Below, piece after piece: positions 53,422 through 61,920 of a DNA stretch of 64,000 nucleotides; within the stretch, counting starts at the first letter, position 1, and the number at the start of each line of letters is the position of its first letter. The notes under the pieces were generated by a model that made no database searches, had not been told where the DNA came from, and saw only the letters and a program-made list of their open reading frames with translations. The translations under genes were made by a program, and so were the position numbers. The stretch lies in assembly GCA_039980135.1 (NCBI GenBank), contig JBDXCV010000009.1:732032-796031 (forward strand), given 5' to 3'. Source of the stretch: Alphaproteobacteria bacterium. GTDB lineage: Bacteria > Pseudomonadota > Alphaproteobacteria > UBA6615.

Positions 53422-54426
53422 CTACTTGATCGCCTGGGGGTTGATCGGCGAACCGACGGCACCGGTGATCGGCAGCGGCGGGGCGCAGAACAGGAACTCG
53501 TAGACTCCGTCGTCCAGGCAATCGTCCGCAAGATCCTTCAGATAGAATATCTCGCCCATCGTGATGCCGATCATGGGGATCACGACCCAATGCCATGGCT
53601 GGAACGCCTCATTGGATTCGTTCGGACGCACCTCCGCACCCCAGGTATCGGTGCAGATTGCCGCGATCTCCTTTTTGTGGACCCACTCTGCCGTCTCAAA
53701 GCGCATGCCCGGGGCATCGCCGCCGGCATATCCGCCCCACGTGCCGTCCGCCAGGCAACGCTCCATCATGCCGGTTCGCACAATCACGAAGTCTCCAGGC
53801 AGGATTTCCACCCCCTGGGCCTCCGCGCAAGCGTCCAGTTCGTCGTTCGACACGCCATACCCGTTATCCAGCACATCACCACCAAGCCAGCGCGGAATGT
53901 CGAGAAGAACCCCGCGGCCTGTCATCCGGTCCCGCGTATTGTGGATTCCGTTCTTCTTGGCGCCGTTGGAATCGACCAATGTCGCTTCGTAGCCATTCCA
54001 CATCTTGTCGTTGGCGAAGACGTGCGCGAGGCTGTCCCATTGTGTGCCGCACTGCAGCGGCATCGTCACCATGTCGTCAGCATAACGACACATCAGCTGC
54101 GTCTCGACCATATCCGGGGCTGTCTTGCTGTCCTGTACGCCAGTCACGGCATCTGTGCCGGTCGCCAGCATCGTGTGGATCGGATTGAAACGGCCCTGCC
54201 CACCGCGTTGCGGGCCGTCCTTGTCGAACGGCAGGCCGAGCGAGATGACCTTGCCCTTCCGGATCGCTTCACGGGCACGCAAGACTGCAGCCTCGGTCAC
54301 ATAGTTGAGTGTCCCGATCTGGTCGTCGGGACCCCATTTGCCCCAGTTGCATACCTTTTCACGCATCGCTTCGATGTCTGCGATGGTGATGTCGCGGCTC
54401 AATTCTTTGGCTGGAATGATCTTCAT
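53422..54426 (-). CDS. Cyclase-family metal hydrolase (kynurenine formamidase-like fold)
   Basis: A 334-residue protein of the PF04199 cyclase family, whose members hydrolyse amides or lactone-type esters such as N-formylkynurenine or isatin. The metal motif HxGTHxDxPxH is here QCGTQWDSLAH (about residues 123-133): Asp and the last His remain while both earlier His positions are Gln. The C-terminal half has VLLDIPRWLGGDVLD, GDFVIVRTGMMER and FQPWHWVVIPMIGITMGEIFYLKDLA (shown in part). Start chosen at the ATG at 54426. A closely similar second copy begins beyond the window end and finishes at 63778. Confidence 0.9.
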   Translation of the reverse strand: MKIIPAKELSRDITIADIEAMREKVCNWGKWGPDDQIGTLNYVTEAAVLRAREAIRKGKVISLGLPFDKDGPQRGGQGRFNPIHTMLATGTDAVTGVQDSKTAPDMVETQLMCRYADDMVTMPLQCGTQWDSLAHVFANDKMWNGYEATLVDSNGAKKNGIHNTRDRMTGRGVLLDIPRWLGGDVLDNGYGVSNDELDACAEAQGVEILPGDFVIVRTGMMERCLADGTWGGYAGGDAPGMRFETAEWVHKKEIAAICTDTWGAEVRPNESNEAFQPWHWVVIPMIGITMGEIFYLKDLADDCLDDGVYEFLFCAPPLPITGAVGSPINPQAIK

Positions 54427-54543
54427 GGCGTTTCCCCTGGCGCTTGACGTTGTTCCCGTCGATGGCGCCATCTTCGCCATTCAAGCCAATCAGACCCAAC
54501 TCGATTCGAAGTTTTTCTGCATCAGATGCACAAACTGATGCTA

Positions 54544-54558
54544 GTATTTGGTATACCA
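54544..54558. promoter_or_regulatory. Candidate GntR-type operator, copy 1
   Basis: The 14-base sequence GTATTTGGTATACC (54544-54557) lies between the divergent cyclase and IclR genes and recurs identically at 61795-61808, in front of the TRAP transporter operon. Its core TGGTATACCA (54549-54558) is a perfect palindrome. FadR-subfamily GntR proteins commonly bind short GTATAC-like palindromes, and such a regulator is encoded at 56383-57060. Confidence 0.6.
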
Positions 54559-54564
54559 TTTAGC

Positions 54565-54578
54565 ATTGTTGGAACAAT
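54565..54578. promoter_or_regulatory. Inverted repeat just upstream of the IclR gene
   Basis: ATTGTT and AACAAT flank two G, six bases before the GTG start of the IclR regulator. It is placed to act as an autoregulatory site. There is no other clear ribosome site in this interval. Confidence 0.4.
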
Positions 54579-54584
54579 TCATCC

Positions 54585-55457
54585 GTGCAACCACAAACAA
54601 CAGCTCCGCAAGGTCAAAATCGTCCGAAACCGCGTTCGCACCGATCCGTTGAGCGCGTTGCAACGATCATTGATGCCGTCGGCGCCCACGCCGCTCCGGT
54701 CCGCCTGACCGACGTCGCGAAAGTAACCGGTCTGGACACCGGTACAACACATCGGATTCTCGCAGCGCTTGTCGAGCGCGGCTACATCCACCGGGATCCT
54801 GACAGTCGACGCTACTCGATCGGCTTCGAGATCTTCCGCCTCGGCGCCTCCGATCCGGCACGTGCGATCACCGCGCAGCGTGCGCACACATATCTCGCGC
54901 GGCTTGCCGGCGAATTGAATGCGACCGTGCTGATCGGCGGCCGCGAGGGAACGAAGGTTCATTTGTATCGGCGAGTCGACGCCCGCGACCGGTTGCCCGC
55001 AACGGTGGCGCGAGCCTGCAACACCCACGTTGATGCCCATGCAACGGCGATCGGAAAGGTTCTCATGGCATATGCAGCGGAGAACGAGATCACCTCACTC
55101 TATGCCGAGAACACGCTTCGGCGGCACACAGCCAATTCGATGACAATGGTCAGTCAGTTGCTGACCGAACTGCGTCGGATTCGTGCGCAAGGCCATGGCG
55201 CGGAAGAGGGTGAGTGGCGCCCCGGTGTGGAAGGCTTCGCGGTTCCCATCTTCAATCCCGAAGGGCACGTCAACCTGGCGATCTGGGCGTTGGCGTCTCC
55301 GGGAAGCGAGTTGATGCGGGACGCGGACCGATCTGTGCGTCTCGCGGCGCGCGCTGCCCACGACATCATTGTCTACGCGACCGGAAAACATCCCCTCGTC
55401 TGGCCCAGAGACAAGCCCCGAATACACCCCGAAAAGAAGGATTTTGACGATTGCTGA
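54585..55457 (+). CDS. IclR family transcriptional regulator
   Basis: A 290-residue regulator with an N-terminal winged helix (RSVERVATIIDAVGAH and LTDVAKVTGLDTGTTHRILAAL) and a C-terminal effector-binding domain (about 100-275). The GTG at 54585 is the first usable start and lacks a strong ribosome site. IclR proteins often govern aromatic or sugar-acid catabolism; here it is divergent from the cyclase-OsmC pair and overlaps the SMP-30 lactonase gene, so it probably controls one or both. Confidence 0.92.
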   Translation: MQPQTTAPQGQNRPKPRSHRSVERVATIIDAVGAHAAPVRLTDVAKVTGLDTGTTHRILAALVERGYIHRDPDSRRYSIGFEIFRLGASDPARAITAQRAHTYLARLAGELNATVLIGGREGTKVHLYRRVDARDRLPATVARACNTHVDAHATAIGKVLMAYAAENEITSLYAENTLRRHTANSMTMVSQLLTELRRIRAQGHGAEEGEWRPGVEGFAVPIFNPEGHVNLAIWALASPGSELMRDADRSVRLAARAAHDIIVYATGKHPLVWPRDKPRIHPEKKDFDDC

Positions 55458-56386
55458 CGGAATGGTTCAACGTGATTGATCCTGCGTTTCGCGCGCTGGT
55501 GATTCCCAATGTTCATGTCGAACAACTCTATACGGGCTGCCGCTGGGCCGAAGGGCCGGCATATTTCCCCGCCGGTCGCTATCTGATCTGGTCGGACATC
55601 CCAAACGACAGGATGCTGCGATGGGACGAGAATGACGGACATGTCTCGATATTCCGCTCGCCCGCGCGGAACAGCAACGGAAACACCGTCGATACCCAGG
55701 GCCGACTGGTTACCTGTGAACACCGTGCGCGGGCGATCACGCGCACCGAATTCGACGGCACCCGAACGGTGTTGGTAGACTCCTACCGGGGCGCTCGTCT
55801 TAATTCGCCGAACGATATCGTCGTCCGCTCGGACAGCACGATCTGGTTCACCGATCCCTCCTACGGCATCGACAGCGAGTATGAGGGTGATGCTGCGCCG
55901 CGCGAGACGGACGGACGATATGTCTACCGCTTCGATCCGGCCTCGGGCGATCTCGATGTCGTGACAGACGCTTTCAAACAACCCAACGGGTTGGCGTTCA
56001 GCCCCGACGAATCCGAACTTTACATCTCCGACACGGGGGTCACCCATGTCGAAAACGGACCACACCATATCCGGAAGTTCACGGTGTCCGATGACGGGCA
56101 GTCGCTGGCCGGCGGCGCTGTCTTCGCCACCTGCGAGCCGGGATTCTTCGACGGCTTTCGGGTCGACGTGCACGGCAATATCTGGACCAGTGCCGGTGAC
56201 GGCGTCCACGCCTACGCGCCGGATGGCAATCTTCTGGGGAAAATTCTGATTCCCGAGGTCGTTGCGAATGTGTGCTTCGGCGGCCCCAAACGCAATCGGC
56301 TCTTTATTACAGCCACAACTTCGGTCTACGCCGTCTACCTGAACACCCAGGGCGCGTCGCGACCCGAAGCAGGCGGAGCGCCCTAA
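55451..56386 (+). CDS. SMP-30/gluconolactonase family lactonase
   Basis: Six-bladed beta-propeller hydrolase of 311 residues that opens sugar lactones to aldonates. Metal residues match the family: Glu in CRWAEGPAYF, Asn in RLNSPNDIVV (about residue 118), Asn in KQPNGLAFS and Asp near YISDTG. The blade phrases GRLVTCEHRARAITR and DGFRVDVHGNIWTS are typical. No signal peptide. The TTG start overlaps the IclR stop by seven bases, so both are co-translated; it converges on the GntR gene with a four-base overlap. Confidence 0.92.
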   Translation: MLTEWFNVIDPAFRALVIPNVHVEQLYTGCRWAEGPAYFPAGRYLIWSDIPNDRMLRWDENDGHVSIFRSPARNSNGNTVDTQGRLVTCEHRARAITRTEFDGTRTVLVDSYRGARLNSPNDIVVRSDSTIWFTDPSYGIDSEYEGDAAPRETDGRYVYRFDPASGDLDVVTDAFKQPNGLAFSPDESELYISDTGVTHVENGPHHIRKFTVSDDGQSLAGGAVFATCEPGFFDGFRVDVHGNIWTSAGDGVHAYAPDGNLLGKILIPEVVANVCFGGPKRNRLFITATTSVYAVYLNTQGASRPEAGGAP

Positions 56387-57060
56387 GGCCGGGAATCTTC
56401 TTCGAGCAATTCCTGGATATTGCGGATACCGGTCTCGAGATGGCCCCGCATGGCCTTCGCGGCCCGTTTGGGATTGCGCGCCTGGATGCTCTCGTAGATC
56501 TCGCTATGTTGAGCGAGAGTCCGGTCGCGACGTTTGTTCATCCGCGAGGACAGGAAACGGACACGCCAAAGCCGTGCGTTGACCTGTGCGTGAATGTCGG
56601 TGAGCACGCTGTTGTGCGCCGCTTCGATGATGGTGCGGTGAAACGCCATGTCGGTCTCGAAGAATTCCAGCGGTTCGCCGCGCTCCGAGGTCTTCAGCAT
56701 GCGTTCGTGCAAGGCGCCGAGCCGGTGAATCTCCGCATCGCCTGCGTTCTCACACGCCTGTTCGCCGCCCAGCGCCTCGAGTGATGCCATCACCGTCATG
56801 CCATCGCGGATCTCGTCGATGGTGGGGTCCGCGACGAAGGGCCTTCGGGTGGCCGAATACTCGATCAACCCCTCGACGGCCAGTTGCTGAATCGCTTCAC
56901 GAAGAGGAGTGCGGCTGATCCCGAGCTGTTCGGCCATATCCCGCTCGCGCACTGCACTGCCCGGCGCCAGCTCGCCCAGCAGGACAAGCCGGCGGAGCTC
57001 GCGCATGGCTTCCTCCGCGAGGCTCGACCGCTTTATCTTTCGTATGTTCATGTCATTCAT
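56383..57060 (-). CDS. GntR family regulator, FadR subfamily (FCD domain)
   Basis: A 225-residue regulator. The N-terminal winged helix shows GELAPGSAVRERDMAEQLGISRTPLREAIQ (shown in part; residues 35-65), the FadR-type signature. The FCD effector domain (about 80-215) keeps the metal-type residues: D and H in ETDMAFHRTIIEA, H in AQHSEIYESI and H in GHLETGI. The start is ATG at 57060. It ends the minus-strand run dctP-dctQ-dctM-dehydratase-aldolase relic, and is the likely reader of the GGTATACC sites. Confidence 0.93.
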   Translation of the reverse strand: MNDMNIRKIKRSSLAEEAMRELRRLVLLGELAPGSAVRERDMAEQLGISRTPLREAIQQLAVEGLIEYSATRRPFVADPTIDEIRDGMTVMASLEALGGEQACENAGDAEIHRLGALHERMLKTSERGEPLEFFETDMAFHRTIIEAAHNSVLTDIHAQVNARLWRVRFLSSRMNKRRDRTLAQHSEIYESIQARNPKRAAKAMRGHLETGIRNIQELLEEDSRP

Positions 57061-57079
57061 GGCGAGTGTGGTACCTCGT

Positions 57080-57296
57080 TCAAAGTCCCCATTCCAGCGC
57101 AATCGGATCGCGGGCCAACGCGATTTCCGGAAGCGATTCGCGGACTGCCGGATGCAGCGGTGCGATGGGGTGCCGGCAGAAATCCGAAGCGATCACACCG
57201 CCCTCCTTCATCACTCCCTTCGCCGCCCGGAATCCGCTTCATCCCCTCAAGATCGAGCGCACCGGTTTCCGCAAACGCGGTCGGCGCGATCGGCAC
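57080..57296 (-). pseudogene. Dihydrodipicolinate synthase-family aldolase, internally deleted relic
   Basis: The two ends of a DapA-family gene remain, joined in different frames. The first end reads VPIAPTAFAETGALDLEGMKRI, the N-terminal barrel start of the family (shown in part in findings). Then, from about 57240, a second frame reads GFRAAKGVMKEGG, IASDFCRHPIAPLHPA and ends IALEWGL before TGA (57080-57082), the family C-terminus. The catalytic Lys, the Tyr and the roughly 220-residue middle are gone. It lies between the dehydratase and GntR genes, the place where a 2-keto-3-deoxy-acid aldolase is expected. Confidence 0.82.
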
Positions 57297-57320
57297 GCAC
57301 CCGTCAAGCGACGTGCCGAT

Positions 57321-58493
57321 TCACATGACGACATTGAACTTGTCGAGATAACGGTCGGACAAGGTCAGCCCCAGCCCCGGCACCTCATCGCTGAGGTCGA
57401 GATATCCGTCCCGTGCCTCGGGGTCACCCTCGAACACATAGTAAAAGAGCTCGTTTCCGATCTCGACGTCGTGTTGCGGAAAATATTCCGACATCGGGCA
57501 ATTGAGGCTGGCCATCGTCAGGTGATAGTTGTGCATCTGGCCCGCATGCGGAATGACCGGTATCTGGTGGGCCTCCGCGAGCGCGTTGATCTTTTGGGCC
57601 GCCGTGATGCCGCCGACACGATTTGTGTCGTACTGGATGACGCCGATCGCCTTCATGTCGAGCAGCTGCCGGAACTCCATGAGCCCGAACGCGTGTTCGC
57701 CGCCGGATATCGGGATCGGGCCGCGGTTCAGGTCTGCGTATCCGTGCAGGTCGTCAGCGATAACCGGTTCCTCGAGCCATCGCGGTTCGTACTTTTCGAG
57801 GGACGGCAGCATCCGCCGTGCGTAGTCGAGGGTCCAGCCCATATAGCATTCGAGCATCAGGTCCCGGCTGTATCCGATTACTTCGCGGACGGCTTCCACG
57901 CGCTTCAGGTTCTCGATCATCCCTTCACGGCCGTCCCGGGGCCCGAAGCCGAATCGCATCTTCATCGCGCGATGGCCGGCGTCCACGGCACGCTGTGCCT
58001 CGTCCTGCATGACTGGAATTTTGTCGCTGTAGAGCTTCGAGTAGTAGACGGGAATCCTGTCCTTCGTCCGGCCGCCAAGAAGTTTGAAGACCGGCTTTCC
58101 GGTGAGCTTACCCATCAGGTCCCAGATGGCGATGTCGATCGCGCTGATGGCCGTCATGCCCACGCCCTTTCGACCCCAGGCGAGGCACTGGCGATACATC
58201 TTCTCCCAGATGTAGGCATGGTCGAACGGGTCTTCGCCGATGATGATGTCACCGAAGTAGTGGTCGATCGCCGGCTTTACCAGCCATGGCGCCAGCGCGG
58301 CGTTGCCCAGGCCGACCGTGCCGTCGTCCGCTTCGACCTCGCAGACAAGCCACTGGTGGAAGCGGAAACTGCCCATCGAGTCACCCGCATCGAACAGCGC
58401 ATCCGATGCGCTGGTGCAGAAATTATCCTTCGGCGGGACAGTCGGTCCTGTCCACTCGTAGAGCTTGGTCCGTACTGAGCTGATCACGGGCAC
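57321..58493 (-). CDS. Enolase-superfamily dehydratase, L-rhamnonate dehydratase-like
   Basis: Predicted acid-sugar dehydratase giving a 2-keto-3-deoxy acid, about 390 residues. Capping domain phrase [12 protein letters not shown]; barrel phrases [48 protein letters not shown] (second metal Glu), ISGGEHAFG (third metal Glu), [10 protein letters not shown] (Asp) and [11 protein letters not shown] (catalytic His). All match the rhamnonate dehydratase group. The first metal position reads LECYMGW, where relatives usually have Asp. The GTG at 58493 gives MPVISSVRT; a TTG at 58517 is an alternative. In the TRAP operon. Confidence 0.88.
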   Translation of the reverse strand: MPVISSVRTKLYEWTGPTVPPKDNFCTSASDALFDAGDSMGSFRFHQWLVCEVEADDGTVGLGNAALAPWLVKPAIDHYFGDIIIGEDPFDHAYIWEKMYRQCLAWGRKGVGMTAISAIDIAIWDLMGKLTGKPVFKLLGGRTKDRIPVYYSKLYSDKIPVMQDEAQRAVDAGHRAMKMRFGFGPRDGREGMIENLKRVEAVREVIGYSRDLMLECYMGWTLDYARRMLPSLEKYEPRWLEEPVIADDLHGYADLNRGPIPISGGEHAFGLMEFRQLLDMKAIGVIQYDTNRVGGITAAQKINALAEAHQIPVIPHAGQMHNYHLTMASLNCPMSEYFPQHDVEIGNELFYYVFEGDPEARDGYLDLSDEVPGLGLTLSDRYLDKFNVVM

Positions 58494-58601
58494 GAGACTG
58501 CACCCCGCTTTCGACAATCATCGCACCACCGTGCGGCACCGGCTCTCTTCGGACCGGCTGAACGCCTCGTGATGCAGGCAAGCTCAAACATCAGGCTCCT
58601 A

Positions 58602-59978
58602 TCACTCTATGATGCCAGGCAGGAATGTCGCGATTTCGGGAATGAAAGCGATGGCGGTGGAAAGCCCAAGCAACATTCCCCAAAAAACAATCGATCCCCT
58701 GAAAATATGGCCGAGAGTCACGTCATCGTCGGGGACCACGGCCTTGACTGCATAGACGAGCAACCCGAACGGCGGCGTCAGCACGCCGGCTTCGATCGCG
58801 AGGATTCCGATAAGCGCAAAGGCAATCGGATCGAACCCCAGAAGCACAGACGCCGGTGCGAATATCGGCACCGTCAGGAGCATGATCGAGACGGAATCGA
58901 TCAGCATCCCCATGACGAACCAGATCGCGACCATGATCGCCAGGGTCCCAATCGGACCGAAGCCGGTGCCGACAAGCGAATCGGCAACAGCAGCACCGAC
59001 CCCCGTTAGGGCCAACATGCGCGAATAGAGTTGTGCCGCAAAGATCAGCACCATGATCGGCACGGACGAGCGGCCGACGGCGAGCACGGTCGCCTGAATC
59101 TCCGGCCAGCGCATGCCCTTCGCGATTCCGAGTACCAGGCCCATCAGCGCACCAATGCCCGCACCCTCTGTCGGCGTAAAGAAGCCCATCCATATTCCGC
59201 CGAGCGAGCCGCAGATGATCGCGAGAATGCCGATACCGCTAATTGCGACCGAACTCTTCGTTCCATCACCGGGCGGAACGATGTCCGCAATCGCGGGATC
59301 TGTCTCCGGTGCGGACGGCGTCGGCGGTGCGTCCACGCTTTCCGAGTGACCGATGCCGACCCGGGACGGCGCAATCCAGCCGACGGTGCTGATGTACAGC
59401 ATCATCATGCCGGCGAGCAGGAAGCCCGGAATGATCCCCGCGATGAAAAGCGAGCCGATCGACTGTTCGGTCAGAATTCCCCAGATCACCATGAAGATGC
59501 TGGGCGGAATCAGAAGCCCCAGGGATGCCGAACCGGCGATCACACCGAGAGAAAACCCGCGATGATAACCGAAGCGCTTCATCTCGGGATAGGCGATGCG
59601 GGTGAAGGTTGTCGCCGACGCCAGACTCGTCCCCGTCACAAACGAAAACACGGTGTTGCCGAGGACGGTGGCGTGGGCCAGCCGTCCCGGAATTCGGGAG
59701 AGGTTTCTGTTGATCGCGGCGTAAATGTCGCCTGCCGCACCGCAGCGGGCGATGAACTCTCCCATCAAGATAAAGAGCGGGACGATGGCGAAAACCTGGT
59801 CGCGGAGCGATTCGTTGGCCGTGGACCCGAGGAAACTCAAGACCACCTGAACATCGCCGAACACAAGGAAAAGGCCCGCGAACGCCGTGACGCCCAGTGC
59901 CACGGCAACATCCACCCCGAGCACCACGAAGATCAGAAGTAGACTGATGACGACGAGCGTGGCGTTTAGATCGAACAT
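58602..59978 (-). CDS. dctM: TRAP transporter large permease (DctM family)
   Basis: Multi-helix membrane subunit of a tripartite ATP-independent periplasmic transporter, 458 residues with about 12 hydrophobic segments. Family phrases: FLGSTANESLRDQVFAIVPLFILMGEF (shown in part), NTVFSFVTGTSLASATTFTRIAYPEM and GSASLGLLIPPSIFMVIWGILTEQSI (shown in part). A hydrophilic insertion of about 40 residues (around 230-270, rich in Pro, Asp and Ser) makes it longer than the usual 425. Start at ATG 59978. Uses a sodium or proton gradient. Confidence 0.93.
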   Translation of the reverse strand: MFDLNATLVVISLLLIFVVLGVDVAVALGVTAFAGLFLVFGDVQVVLSFLGSTANESLRDQVFAIVPLFILMGEFIARCGAAGDIYAAINRNLSRIPGRLAHATVLGNTVFSFVTGTSLASATTFTRIAYPEMKRFGYHRGFSLGVIAGSASLGLLIPPSIFMVIWGILTEQSIGSLFIAGIIPGFLLAGMMMLYISTVGWIAPSRVGIGHSESVDAPPTPSAPETDPAIADIVPPGDGTKSSVAISGIGILAIICGSLGGIWMGFFTPTEGAGIGALMGLVLGIAKGMRWPEIQATVLAVGRSSVPIMVLIFAAQLYSRMLALTGVGAAVADSLVGTGFGPIGTLAIMVAIWFVMGMLIDSVSIMLLTVPIFAPASVLLGFDPIAFALIGILAIEAGVLTPPFGLLVYAVKAVVPDDDVTLGHIFRGSIVFWGMLLGLSTAIAFIPEIATFLPGIIE

Positions 59979-60052
59979 GCAACTCGTTTCCTGCTTCGTG
60001 ATTTGCGGACGTGACGTGTCGTCGCGAGTCCCGGTTCTCGCAATCCCGACCG

Positions 60053-60562
60053 CTAGGCCCCCGACAACGTCTGTTCCGACGGCGGCGGCGAGCGAAGGAA
60101 GATTTCCACGGCCGCGAGCACATAGCTGACGACCGCAAGCGCCGCGCCGATCACCACGGCAAAGCGGGCCGGCCAAACGGGAACTCGAAAATTCTCCGGG
60201 CCCTCCCATTCACCGACGTTCCAGGATTCGATGGCGGGTTCAAAAGTCCCGATGACGATTGCCGCGAAGAACAGGGCGCCGAGGATCGCACTGAACAGCC
60301 TGAGTATTTTTGTCGCGGATTCCGGAAGCACGGACGTCAGCATGTCCGCACGCAACATGCCGCGAATATGGATGCAGTAGGCGATCTGCATGAAGACGAT
60401 GATGACGATGGAATTGGCGGCGATCTCGGCGGTCCCGTCAATCTGGACACCCAGGTTACGGGCGACGACATCGACGAGTATGTAGAACGCGAGGCCGAAG
60501 GCCCAGAACGCCGCCAGAGTCATCAGGGCCCGGCTGACAAGGTCATGAAGTCTCAGGATCAT
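60053..60562 (-). CDS. dctQ: TRAP transporter small permease (DctQ family)
   Basis: Four-helix membrane subunit of 169 residues (segments about 12-34, 50-70, 88-108 and 135-158), with the NSIVIIVFMQIAYCIHIRG region and a conserved R-A-D phrase after helix 2. Start chosen at ATG 60562, with GGGAGG eight bases upstream. It lies between dctP and dctM, 74 bases before dctM. Confidence 0.9.
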   Translation of the reverse strand: MILRLHDLVSRALMTLAAFWAFGLAFYILVDVVARNLGVQIDGTAEIAANSIVIIVFMQIAYCIHIRGMLRADMLTSVLPESATKILRLFSAILGALFFAAIVIGTFEPAIESWNVGEWEGPENFRVPVWPARFAVVIGAALAVVSYVLAAVEIFLRSPPPSEQTLSGA

Positions 60563-60605
60563 CGCGACCGCCTCCCACAATGCGGACGTTTAGCGTCAGC
60601 GGTAA

Positions 60606-60654
60606 GAACGGCTCGGCGGCGCCGGATTACCCGACGCCGCCGACCGGATCGGTT
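60606..60654 (-). other. GC-rich hairpin between dctP and dctQ
   Basis: TCGGCGGCG (60613-60621) and CGCCGCCGA (60635-60643) pair, with outer GAAC/GTTC pairing extending the stem. It follows the dctP stop directly and has no T run on the minus strand. Such structures after a binding-protein gene often protect its mRNA and raise its level over that of the permeases. Confidence 0.55.
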
Positions 60655-61728
60655 CTATTTCACCTCGTAGCGGACCGGCCATGTATGCCCATGGCTCTCG
60701 GCCGCATCGAGGGTGGCGTTGAATGTCCGGATCGCCGGCCATCCCTCGGCTTCCAACTCGTCGGCCTTCTTCTGGGGCATATCGCGCAGGGTCTCTGCCC
60801 ATTTCCGGCGCTCTTCAAGCGGCAGCTCGACAATCGTCACGCCATTATCACGCATCTTCTGGAGGGTCGGCGCATAGGCGTCCGTAATCCCGTCGGACAC
60901 GATGTGCTCGAAGTCCCGGCCGAGGTCGAGGAGGATATCCTGAACCTCGGGGGGAAGGTCGTTGTACCAACGGTCGCTGACATGCACGCCAATCCAGGTC
61001 ATCGAGGAGATGCCCAGCTGTGTGTAGTTCTTGGCGATATCAGTCAGCTTGCCCTTCCAAACGAGGCTCGCGAAGGCTAACGACGCATCGATCACGCCGG
61101 TCTGCAAGCCGGTGTAGACCGTCCCCGCATTGTCCTGAACGCCAACCGCGCCGGTTTGCGTGAACCAAATTGCATTCGGACCGGCCAGCCCCATCTTGAG
61201 GCCTTTCAGATCTTCGAGCTTCCTGACCGGACGCTTCGAGACAATCTCATATGGATCGATCGGGACCAGCGTGATCATCCGCTGCGCGTATTTCTCGTGG
61301 AGAGAGCCCTGAAGTTCCGGGATCATTCCCCAGACATCGCGCGCGACCGTCCGGGAAACCCGGGGGTCGTCCGGAGAGAAGGGAAGAAAGACCTGGAAGC
61401 CGTGCAGAGGCAATTTGGACGCCTCAAACGGATAGGCGAGCCCGCCGACATCGACGATGCCGTTCTGTAGGCCCTCGAGTGTTTCGTTCACCTTGACTGC
61501 CGTGCCGCTATAGAGTTCGAGAACATTGACCTTGTGATCGGTCTGCGCTTCGACACGCGCCTTGAACTGGGGCGCGAAATAGTCAGCGAAACGTTCGACA
61601 TAGTAGAGCGCCGGCGGATGACCCGTGGCCAGTTTCATTGTGATCGTTTCCGCACTCGCGTTGCCCGAGGCGGCCCCAGCCGCAATCGCGGCGACGCCTA
61701 TCGCGGTTAATGTTTTTCTGATGGACAT
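60655..61728 (-). CDS. dctP: TRAP transporter substrate-binding protein (DctP family)
   Basis: Periplasmic binding protein of 357 residues with a Sec signal peptide (about 1-26, cleavage after NASA). Family phrases: LKMGLAGPNAIWFTQTGAVGV (shown in part) contains the usual substrate region, and QTGVIDASLAF and WYNDLPPEVQDILLDLG are typical. Substrates of such proteins are usually carboxylic acids; the conserved carboxylate-binding Arg cannot be fixed without alignment. Start chosen at ATG 61728 with GGAGGAGGA upstream. First gene of the TRAP/dehydratase operon. Confidence 0.92.
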   Translation of the reverse strand: MSIRKTLTAIGVAAIAAGAASGNASAETITMKLATGHPPALYYVERFADYFAPQFKARVEAQTDHKVNVLELYSGTAVKVNETLEGLQNGIVDVGGLAYPFEASKLPLHGFQVFLPFSPDDPRVSRTVARDVWGMIPELQGSLHEKYAQRMITLVPIDPYEIVSKRPVRKLEDLKGLKMGLAGPNAIWFTQTGAVGVQDNAGTVYTGLQTGVIDASLAFASLVWKGKLTDIAKNYTQLGISSMTWIGVHVSDRWYNDLPPEVQDILLDLGRDFEHIVSDGITDAYAPTLQKMRDNGVTIVELPLEERRKWAETLRDMPQKKADELEAEGWPAIRTFNATLDAAESHGHTWPVRYEVK

Positions 61729-61794
61729 TGCGCGTCCTCCTCCCATGGATATCGGTGTTTGCAAACAACTCGGCAAAGCATACACGCGAATATG

Positions 61795-61809
61795 GTATTT
61801 GGTATACCT
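61795..61809. promoter_or_regulatory. Candidate GntR-type operator, copy 2, in the TRAP operon promoter
   Basis: GTATTTGGTATACC (61795-61808) is identical to the sequence at 54544-54557. It lies 67 bases upstream of the dctP ATG, just upstream of a plausible -10 (TATGCT on the minus strand, 61778-61783), so binding there would overlap the -35 region and repress. Confidence 0.6.
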
Positions 61810-61920
61810 TTATAGGTGCCGATTGACCCCCTAAGCATGACTGCCCGGCAAGCATTCAAAAAAAAGCAGACTGTCACAGGGCGGACAGCCGGCATCTGGA
61901 GTGGACAGGGAGTCAGGGAG

